20,762 nt of DNA. It comes from DATEVL01 sp035281845. Its GTDB lineage: Bacteria > Chloroflexota > Anaerolineae > Anaerolineales > E44-bin32. The notes below the pieces were generated by a model, which saw only the letters and a list, made by a program, of their open reading frames with translations, did not search any database and had not been told where the DNA came from. Every line of letters begins with the position of its first letter. Position 1 is the stretch's first letter. Shown here piece by piece: positions 1-6,169 of the stretch. The position numbers were made by a program, and so were the translations under genes. The stretch covers positions 1-20,762 of the forward strand of contig DATEVL010000034.1 of assembly GCA_035281845.1 (NCBI GenBank), written 5' to 3'.

Positions 1-1104
1 ATACCAGTCGACCACCAGATCCTCGTCCCAGTCGACGGGGATCCACTTCCCGAGGGCGCCGACAGCCATCAACTTCCCGGGGAAGTCGGCCGACCAGCCG
101 GCCGGGAAGATCGGCGACGACGAGCCGTCATTGCCCGCCGCCGCCACCACCAGCTTGCCCTTGGTGTTGACGGCCCAGTCGATGGCGGCTTGCATCAGCG
201 TAGATTCGTCGCTGCCGCCGAAACTCATGTTGAGCACATTGACGTCGGTCCGGTTGGCGCACTCATAGATCCCCTGGGAGATGTCGAAGTTGGTGCCCCA
301 ACCCTGAGCGCCGATCACCTTGACGGCGACCACCTTGCCGTTAGACACCCCGCTGATGCCTTCCTTATTGTTCCCCAGCGCCGAGATGATCCCGGCGATA
401 TGGGTGCCGTGGCCGTTGTCGTCCATCGGGTCGACGTCGTTGTTGACCCAATCCTTCCCCTTGAGAACACGCGTCGTCGTCAGATCCTTGTGGAGATAAT
501 CCACCCCCGTGTCGAGCACGCAGACGTTCTTGGCCACCGTCGTATTAGGCCAGATGTAGTCCGCCTGCATCCAGTCCCAGCCGTTGTTCCACCACAGCAT
601 GGGATCGCTGGGATAGGTGGTCTGTGTCTTCCCGCGGCGGATGCTCTTCATCGATCGCAGCAACTGGGTCGGCACCACCCGGACCTCGCCGTCCTTATCA
701 ACATCCCGGGAGTAGTCGGGGTTACCGTGGCGATCCTCGATCACCGGGTCCGGCACGCTGTAAATGAAGTTCGGTTCGGCGAAGATCACCCCGCGTGTTG
801 AGGACAGACTCCGTGCGACTCCTTCGACGTCGGCGCCCGCCGGCAAGCGCAGCAGCGCAGCACCGGTGCTGCTCACGCGCAGGACCTGCCCCCCGACCGA
901 AGCCGCCAACGCCGTCGCGCCCTCGACGTACAACGGGAGGTCTCTGCCGGGCGTAAACCCAACGACGACCTCGCCGGGCACATAGGCCCCCGGCCCCGAG
1001 TCTTGCTGGGCTTCACTCGCCAAAACCGGCACCGTCGAAACGAAAGGAACCAGAAGAGAGAGGAGAACCAGAACGTGGACGATGTTGCGTGTGTTCATAG
1101 CCAT
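1..1104 (-). CDS. Secreted subtilisin-like serine protease (S8 family), partial at left edge
   Basis: An open frame on the minus strand starts at 1104 or, more likely, at the ATG at 1098 (GGGG lies 6 bases upstream) and runs off the window in frame after about 366 codons. Numbering from 1098: residues 1-27 form a signal peptide (basic start, hydrophobic core, cleavage expected after V-L-A27). Residues about 35-115 resemble the inhibitor-type prodomain of fervidolysin-like subtilases (PGEVVVGF near the start, FAEPNF near the end). The catalytic domain shows Asp196 in DTGVD, His230 in NGHGTH and the oxyanion Asn323 in AAAGNDG. The nucleophile Ser (GTSMA motif) would lie beyond the window. It is known as an extracellular endopeptidase family, often used by heterotrophic anaerobes for protein scavenging. 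It is transcribed away from the acetyl-CoA cluster and is probably unrelated to it. Family call is firm; substrate unknown. Confidence 0.93.
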   Translation of the reverse strand, partial: MAMNTRNIVHVLVLLSLLVPFVSTVPVLASEAQQDSGPGAYVPGEVVVGFTPGRDLPLYVEGATALAASVGGQVLRVSSTGAALLRLPAGADVEGVARSLSSTRGVIFAEPNFIYSVPDPVIEDRHGNPDYSRDVDKDGEVRVVPTQLLRSMKSIRRGKTQTTYPSDPMLWWNNGWDWMQADYIWPNTTVAKNVCVLDTGVDYLHKDLTTTRVLKGKDWVNNDVDPMDDNGHGTHIAGIISALGNNKEGISGVSNGKVVAVKVIGAQGWGTNFDISQGIYECANRTDVNVLNMSFGGSDESTLMQAAIDWAVNTKGKLVVAAAGNDGSSSPIFPAGWSADFPGKLMAVGALGKWIPVDWDEDLVVDWY

Positions 1105-1232
1105 CCCCGTGGGAAACAGTTTGCGGCCAGACCGCGCGGAAACGAGTGTGATCCATCAATCACCGATGAAGAGCTTGATGGCGCGCCTCCTTGTCCCCTG
1201 ATAGCAGGGAGAGAACGCACCGACAGGGTGCG

Positions 1233-1880
1233 TCAGGTCTCGAATGGACGGGTGGACAGGTGGAGCGATGAAAGCGGCTGCCGGTGACGGTCCTGCCCGG
1301 GCAGAATCCGCCGATCCGCCTTCGCAGGCAGGCGCGGGACGACCCTTGGCTGAGGGCATCGGCCGATCGAAGCGGGATCGGATGAGGATCCCCCATGACG
1401 GAATGATCCGCTGGGCGACTTCCAATCCACTGTAGGGGTCAGCGAGGTTGAAGTCAACAGGACACGGGCCAACGGGAGCGAATCTGACATTGAAGGTCGG
1501 GTACGTCGTTTTCGCTCCTCGTCAGACCTCGATCTTTTCGATAACGCGATGGACACGCGTCGTGCGAGGGACTGATAGGCCTCCACCTCCTGTCGGTTCC
1601 CTTCCTGGAGGATCGAACGCAGCGTCGGTCGCTGAGCCGCCAGCGTGGCCAGTTGATCCAGTTGTGCCTGCTCAGCATTCAACAGCGCCAGGGACGAAGT
1701 CGCTCCCTGCTCAACCCGGCTCCGTGCCTGGCGTTCCAGTTCCGTTCGGATCAGGCTGTAGGCCGGCAGCGCGGTCGCCGCCGCCGTTAGAAAGATAACG
1801 GCGACCAGCCCCACGACCAGGCGTGCGGAAAGGCCGGCCCGGACGAGCCGCCCTAGGACACGGGCCCGATAACTATTCAT
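1233..1880 (-). pseudogene. Degraded N-terminus of a membrane sensor (histidine kinase or chemoreceptor type)
   Basis: The minus-strand frame starts MNSYRARVLGRLVRAGLSAR at 1880. Residues about 18-45 form one transmembrane helix (VVGLVAVIFLTAAATALPAY). A charged, helical extracytoplasmic stretch follows (IRTELERQARSRVEQG...LLNAEQAQLDQLATLAAQRP), typical of the sensor segment in Chloroflexota-like histidine kinases. After about residue 110 (near position 1550) the protein loses family character and becomes Arg/Pro/Ser-rich low-complexity sequence up to the stop at 1233. No second membrane helix, HAMP, kinase or receptor domain follows in any frame before the protease gene at 1104. I read it as a truncated remnant; a short intact one-helix protein is the alternative. 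The exact parent family cannot be decided from this fragment. Confidence 0.5.
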
Positions 1881-2404
1881 TTGTGCTTCTCTTCACATTC
1901 TATCCCCACATCCCCATTGCACGAGACGCGGTTCGACGGACAAGACAGGTGAGCACTGTCCGGGTCGCCATCCACTCGTTGGAAAGAGCCAGCTTTTGCG
2001 AGGATGAACCTCATCCGATAGCAGCCACCGCGAAGCCGGCCCCTGCGCAAGCAGGAGGGCGCAGTGAAGCTATTTCGCCTGGATTCCCGCCTGCGCGGGA
2101 ACGACAACCTTTTGATGTCGCCCCCGCGAATCGCGCTTCGCATCCCGAAGGGGAAGCGGGGGCCCAGGCTTGGGCCGTCCTCTCCAGATTCCTGATGACG
2201 CGGGAATGACCTTGCCCTTGGCCGCGCCCACTTCATCGGGGGCGCGACCCAGAGCCACATTCGGGAGGCTGGCGGCGGGCTGTAAGGGTCTCTTCCATGG
2301 GGAAGTCCGGCGGACGCATCTATGACTTTCCCCACTGGGGTTGTCCGAACCTCCTCACGGACCATATTTGGAGACCGAATCGTCTCGGGGTCCTCGGGGA
2401 GGGG
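1881..2404. other. Divergent intergenic region between sensor remnant and DUF166 gene
   Basis: This stretch of 524 bases has no convincing gene. It must hold the promoters for the minus-strand block and for the plus-strand acetyl-CoA cluster, but I cannot pick -35/-10 boxes with confidence. It contains a REP-like hairpin at 2084-2101, a GC-rich inverted repeat near 2117-2160 (GCCCCCGC against GCGGGGGC) and a small imperfect stem at 2299-2307 / 2324-2333. The frame open from 2297 could extend the DUF166 protein by 36 residues, but that extension does not look like the family. Confidence 0.5.
2084..2101. repeat. REP-like palindrome
   Basis: TTCCCGC at 2084-2090 and GCGGGAA at 2095-2101 form a perfect 7-bp stem with a CTGC loop, inside a context (GGATTCCCGCCTGCGCGGGA) that is a very common dispersed extragenic palindrome in high-GC bacteria. 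A decayed half copy (CGCGGGAATGAC) lies about 100 bases downstream near 2199. A mobile or mobilised REP origin is known for such repeats; function here is unknown. Confidence 0.6.
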
Positions 2405-3190
2405 ATGACGGGCACGTCGCTGGTCGGCGATCCTTTTTGCATCCTCATCGTCACCCAGGGAAGATGGGGCGATCGGATCGCGTCCAACATCCGAACCCAT
2501 GCGCCGGCGGATTGGACGGTGGAGACGTGGGGCGCGCCTCTGCGTCTGCCTCCCGTCGTGGACGATCCCGATGAGTTCATCCCTGCCAGGCTCCCGGCGG
2601 CACACCTTGTCCTCTGCCTGGGCGAGGTCCCGGGCCTGGCCCAGCTCCTCCCCGACCTCGTCCGTCGCAGCGGGGCGGGCGCCGTCATCGCCCCAATCGA
2701 CCACACCGCTTCTCTGCCGCCAGGACTGCAGCGCCAAGTCCAAGTCTGGCTGGACGAGATGGGCGTCCCCATCGCCTTCCCGAAACCGTTTTGCACGCTC
2801 ACCGGGGCCGGCTTCAACGTTCGTCCGCTCACCAGCGACTACGACGACCCTTTCCTTCGGCGATTTGCCGCCGCGTTCGGACGTCCCGAGTTCCGGATCG
2901 AAATCGAACGCGGCCGCGTGGCGCGCGTCGAGGTCCTCCGTGATTCGGCCTGCGGCTGCGCCTCGTATGTCGCGGCTCAGCTGACCGGAACGCCGGTCGA
3001 TGACGCGATCGAGAAGGCCGGAATGCTTCACCATCACTACCCTTGCTTAGCCGGCATGGACCAGGACCCTGACTATCGCGACACCCTGATGCACGTTTCG
3101 GGGCATCAAGTGCGCGACGCCGTACGCGCCGAGATCGAAGATCATCTCGCCCCCGTCGCCTACTTGCGCCCGGAGGGTCTCAGTGAATAG
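2405..3190 (+). CDS. DUF166 family protein, Cys/His-rich, leads the CODH/ACS cluster
   Basis: The protein of 261 residues matches the DUF166 family known from methanogens and other CODH/ACS organisms (sometimes misnamed thymidylate synthase). Diagnostic stretches are ILIVTQGRWGDRIASNI, VDDPDEFIP, CLGEVPG, VIAPIDHTASLPPG, FPKPFCTLTG, RDSACGCAS, HHHYPCLAGM and DTLMHVSGHQV. Cys130, Cys183, Cys185, Cys214 and His209-211 are candidate metal or Fe-S ligands. I chose the ATG at 2405 because family similarity begins a few residues after it and GGAGG lies just upstream, though close (2 bases); an upstream ATG at 2297 would add 36 unrelated residues. It is the first plus-strand gene before the CODH genes, with 297 bases to the next gene. 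No biochemical function is established. Position and conserved Cys/His suggest a metal-centre or maturation role, which is inference. Confidence 0.85.
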   Translation: MTGTSLVGDPFCILIVTQGRWGDRIASNIRTHAPADWTVETWGAPLRLPPVVDDPDEFIPARLPAAHLVLCLGEVPGLAQLLPDLVRRSGAGAVIAPIDHTASLPPGLQRQVQVWLDEMGVPIAFPKPFCTLTGAGFNVRPLTSDYDDPFLRRFAAAFGRPEFRIEIERGRVARVEVLRDSACGCASYVAAQLTGTPVDDAIEKAGMLHHHYPCLAGMDQDPDYRDTLMHVSGHQVRDAVRAEIEDHLAPVAYLRPEGLSE

Positions 3191-3215
3191 ACAAAAGGCC
3201 ACCCATTTCAGAGGC

Positions 3216-3426
3216 CCTCAACCCCCCACCCCTACCCCTCCCCCCGATCTTGTGGGCTCGCTCAGTGCGACAGTTTGTACTCGGGGGGAGGGGAGAAACC
3301 CAAAGGGGAAGGGGGTGGCGGAGCCACCCCCTTCCCCTTTGAAAAAACCAAACCCCCTCCCCCTGGCCAAGGGACTGTGGGGGCGAAGGGCCTTGCCGGC
3401 AAGGGGGAGGGCCGGGGTGGGGGGAA
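3216..3426 (-). repeat. Three-hairpin GC-rich intergenic element, copy A (inverted)
   Basis: Three consecutive stem-loops fill the gap between the DUF166 and HMA-like genes. The first is CCCCTCCCCCC at 3235-3245 with its complement at 3283-3293 (11 bp, 37-base loop). The core is a perfect 18-bp stem at 3302-3319 / 3323-3340 with a GGA loop. The third is CCCTCCCCCT at 3355-3364 with 3402-3411 (10 bp). Flank order (GAAAAAACC on the right of the core, CCTCAACCCCCC at the left end) is the reverse of copies B, C and D, so this copy is inverted. There is no T-run on the plus strand after the core, so it is not a standard intrinsic terminator. Confidence 0.8.
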
Positions 3427-3487
3427 CAGGCCGCCACCGCCCGCGAGGTCGTGAAGCACGTCTTGGGTTACGGCCGAGGAAGTCGAA

Positions 3488-3850
3488 ATGGATCCGTTGA
3501 GACTTATCCTCCCCGCCCTATACGGCGACCATCACGTGGCGCCGGTCCGCCGCGCCCTCGAACGATTGGAGGGCGTCTCCGACGTCACCGTCAGCCCGGC
3601 GGCGCACGAGGTCTCGCTCCGTTTCGATCCCGCTCGGCAGTCTGAGTCGTCGGTCGAGAAGGCACTGGCCGGCGTTGGATACGTCACGGGAGACCCGGAG
3701 CGCGCCGTCCCCAGCGCCGGCCCGGCCGCGCCGCGTCACACGGCGGCCTTGTCCGGGACGCTCACTTTCGCCCACGAACCTCCCGCCTGGGAGGGTCGGC
3801 CGCTATGGCCGTGCCCAGGTTTCGACGTACCTGCCATCCCCGAGAACTGA
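3488..3850 (+). CDS. HMA-fold-like small protein lacking the CxxC metal site
   Basis: The first 65 or so residues have the beta-alpha-beta-beta-alpha-beta pattern of heavy-metal-associated (HMA) domains: RLILPALYGDHHVAPVRRAL, then LEGVSDVTVSPAAHEVSLRFDP, then VEKALAGVGY. In HMA domains the loop after strand 1 carries MxCxxC; here it reads YGDHHV and there is no Cys pair. The tail from about residue 68 is Pro/Ala-rich with one Cys (WPCPG) and looks unstructured. The ATG at 3488 has GAGGAAG about 6 bases upstream. It ends 18 bases before the CODH start, so it is almost surely cotranscribed with acsA. Known HMA proteins carry Cu, Zn, Cd or Hg; with a DHH loop instead, Ni handling or a structural role is possible but unproven. 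Confidence is good for the fold, low for function. Confidence 0.7.
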   Translation: MDPLRLILPALYGDHHVAPVRRALERLEGVSDVTVSPAAHEVSLRFDPARQSESSVEKALAGVGYVTGDPERAVPSAGPAAPRHTAALSGTLTFAHEPPAWEGRPLWPCPGFDVPAIPEN

Positions 3851-3868
3851 GTCGAAGAGGAGACACCC

Positions 3869-5881
3869 ATGGCCGATGAGAAACCCTCGAGAAAGAAGAT
3901 GCGGACCCCCGAGGAGCGCTCGCTCGACCCAGCGGCGCGCGAGATGCTCATCCGCGCCGACGAACTCGGGTTGGAGACGGCCTTCTCCCGCGCCGACCAG
4001 ATGGCGCCGTGCCCGATCGGCGCCACCGGGAACTGTTGCAGGGTTTGCTTCATGGGGCCCTGCCGCCTGGTGAAGGACGGCCAGACCGGGGTCTGCGGCG
4101 CCACGATCGAAACGATCACTGCGCGCAACTTCGCTCGGGCCGTGGCCGCCGGGGCGGCGGCCCATTCCGATCACGGCCGCGACCTGGCCTTCACCTTGCG
4201 CGCCACGGCGCTGGGCGAAGCCCAGGGTTACACCATTCGCGACCCCTTCAAGCTTCAGCGGCTGGCGACGGAGTTCGGTATCGCCACCGAGGGTCGCAAA
4301 CTGGACGAGATCGCCCTCGACGTCGCCAATGCGTGCATCGCCCTGTTCGGCCAGCAGACGGGCGAGCTGCCGATGGTCGAGCGCGCCCCGAAGAAGCGCC
4401 AGGAACTGTGGCGCAAGGAGAAGCTGGTACCGCGCGGCATCGACCGCGAGGTCGTCGATGTCCTGCACCGTACCCACATGGGTGACGACCAGGATCCCGA
4501 TCACATCCTGCATCAGGCGATGCGCACCGCCATGTCCGACGGCTGGGGCGGCTCGATGGTCGCCACGGACCTGTCGGACATCCTCTTCGGCACGCCCAGC
4601 CCGCTGGTCTCGCAGGTCAACCTGGGGGTGCTCAAGACCGACGAAGTCAACGTTGTCGTGCACGGTCATGAGCCGACCCTATCCGAGATGATCCTGGCGG
4701 CGACCAGCGATCCCGAATTGCTGGCGTTAGCCCAGGCGAAAGGCGCCAAGGGCATCAACCTGGCCGGCATCTGCTGCACCAGCAATGAGACCTTGATCCG
4801 CCAAGGCGTACCCTCGGCCGGCAACTTCCTGCATCAGGAGCTGGCGATCCTGACCGGCGCCGTCGACGCCATGGTCGTCGACGTCCAATGCATCATGCAG
4901 GCGCTGCCCAACCTGGCGCAGAAATTCCATACGCTGGTCATCACCACTTCGCCCAAGGTCAAGATCACCGGCGCCACCCACATCGAGTTCGACGAGCACC
5001 ACGCCCTCGACATCGCCAAGGACATCGTGCGGCGGGCGATCGACAATTTCCCCAACCGCGGCGAAGTGCACATCCCCGACATCCGCTCGGACGTCGTGCC
5101 TGGTTTCTCGCACGAGTACATCAACTACATGCTCGGCGGCAGCTACCGCTCTTCCTTCCGCCCGCTGAACGACGCCATCATGTCGGGCCGGATCCGCGGG
5201 GTCGTGGCCGACGTCGGCTGCAACAACCCGCGAACGACGCAGGACGCCTCCCACGACTACCTGGTCCGCCATCTCTTGAAGAACGATGTGCTGCTGGTGG
5301 AGACCGGCTGCGGAGCCATCGCCAGCGGCAAGTACGGCTTCCTGCTGGGCGAGGCCGCCATGGAATGGGCCGGCCCGGGTCTGCGCGAAGTGTGCGAGGC
5401 CACCGGTATGCCGCCGGTGCTCCATATGGGCTCGTGCGTCGACAACACCCGCATCCTGACCGTGCTCTCGCATATGGCGAAGGAGGGCGGACTGGGCGAC
5501 GACATCAGCGACATCCCGGCCGTCGGCATCGCCCCGGAGTGGATGAGCGAGAAGGCGCTGGCCATCGCCTCCTACGCCGCCGCCTCCGGCGCTTACGTGA
5601 TCATGGGCATCAATAGCCCGGTGGAAGGAAGCACGGTTGTCACCGACATCCTGAGCGAGGGCTGGGAGCGCACCGTGGGCGGCAAGATCGAGTTCGTCGT
5701 CGAACCGGAAGAAATGGTGCGCCGCATTCTCGAGCACATCGACAAGAAACGCGCCGCGCTCGGCTTGCCGGCCTGGGAAGCAGATCGGTTCGGTCGCAGT
5801 GGGGACGCTCGCATGCTCGAAATCGAAGCCCTCGAGCCCGAGGCCCGCGCCGAGGCGATCTACGGCGTTCCGGCGATTTGA
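3869..5881 (+). CDS. acsA: Anaerobic (Ni,Fe) carbon monoxide dehydrogenase catalytic subunit
   Basis: The enzyme of 670 residues interconverts CO2 and CO with two electrons and feeds CO through a channel to AcsB. It is cytoplasmic and dimeric. The N-terminus has the D- and B-cluster cysteines in family spacing: Cys48, Cys56, Cys57, Cys60, Cys65 and Cys76 (CPIGATGNCCRVCFMGPC). C-cluster ligands are all visible: the HGH motif (His265/267), Cys302/303 in GICCTSNE, Cys341 in DVQCIMQ, Cys451 in GCNNPR, Cys481 in TGCGAIASG and Cys523 in GSCVDNTR. Lys562 in SEKALA fits the acid-base lysine. Length is typical. The start ATG has GAGGAG 7 bases upstream. The next gene is acsB, 288 bases on, which argues for the ACS-partnered form (AcsA) rather than an energy-conserving CooS with a hydrogenase. 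No frameshift or missing ligand was seen. Confidence 0.98.
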   Translation: MADEKPSRKKMRTPEERSLDPAAREMLIRADELGLETAFSRADQMAPCPIGATGNCCRVCFMGPCRLVKDGQTGVCGATIETITARNFARAVAAGAAAHSDHGRDLAFTLRATALGEAQGYTIRDPFKLQRLATEFGIATEGRKLDEIALDVANACIALFGQQTGELPMVERAPKKRQELWRKEKLVPRGIDREVVDVLHRTHMGDDQDPDHILHQAMRTAMSDGWGGSMVATDLSDILFGTPSPLVSQVNLGVLKTDEVNVVVHGHEPTLSEMILAATSDPELLALAQAKGAKGINLAGICCTSNETLIRQGVPSAGNFLHQELAILTGAVDAMVVDVQCIMQALPNLAQKFHTLVITTSPKVKITGATHIEFDEHHALDIAKDIVRRAIDNFPNRGEVHIPDIRSDVVPGFSHEYINYMLGGSYRSSFRPLNDAIMSGRIRGVVADVGCNNPRTTQDASHDYLVRHLLKNDVLLVETGCGAIASGKYGFLLGEAAMEWAGPGLREVCEATGMPPVLHMGSCVDNTRILTVLSHMAKEGGLGDDISDIPAVGIAPEWMSEKALAIASYAAASGAYVIMGINSPVEGSTVVTDILSEGWERTVGGKIEFVVEPEEMVRRILEHIDKKRAALGLPAWEADRFGRSGDARMLEIEALEPEARAEAIYGVPAI

Positions 5882-5907
5882 CAGAATGATGACGATGGTC
5901 CGCGTTC

Positions 5908-6110
5908 GTAACCCCCTTGCCTCCTCCCGCTGGCATGATCGTGTCTCGCCTGGCTGCGCGTCTCGCCAAGGGGAGGGGGTGGGATTCTTCAAAGGGGAAG
6001 GGGGTGGCCTTGCCACCCCCTTCCCCTTTGAGACCTTATCCCCCCTCTCCGCCACGCGCCGTCGACTTGAAAACAGATTCACCGCGGAGAGGGGGGTCAG
6101 GGGGGTGAGG
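5908..6110 (+). repeat. Three-hairpin GC-rich intergenic element, copy B
   Basis: It lies between acsA and acsB. The core is a perfect 20-bp stem, 5989-6008 paired with 6012-6031, with a CTT loop; its inner 18 bp per arm are identical to the core of copy A. The downstream hairpin pairs CCCCCCTCTCCGC at 6040-6052 with 6084-6096 (13 bp, 31-base loop). The upstream hairpin is degenerate (CCCCTTG 5913-5919 with CAAGGGG 5967-5973). The element ends in GGGGGGTGAGG at 6110, as C and D do in similar form. The rest of the gap between the two genes holds only the acsB ribosome-binding site. Confidence 0.82.
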
Positions 6111-6169
6111 TCCGCGCAACGACGAACACATCCGAACGAATCTCCCCCGCCCCGCGAGGAGGGCTAAGT

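Noticed and set aside
190..801. Plus-strand open frame of 203 codons
   Set aside because: It is antisense to the subtilase, whose catalytic Asp, His and oxyanion Asn motifs are clear on the minus strand.
3302..3340. Core hairpins of the repeats as ordinary intrinsic terminators
   Set aside because: No T-run follows on the plus strand, and they lie between genes that should be transcribed together. Copies C and D have T5 before the stem, which would suit the minus strand only, where there is no gene to end.
3180..3500. Pro/Gly-rich open frames in both strands across repeat A (and similar ones across B, C and D)
   Set aside because: They are translations of the GC-rich palindromes; they lack ribosome sites and protein-like composition.
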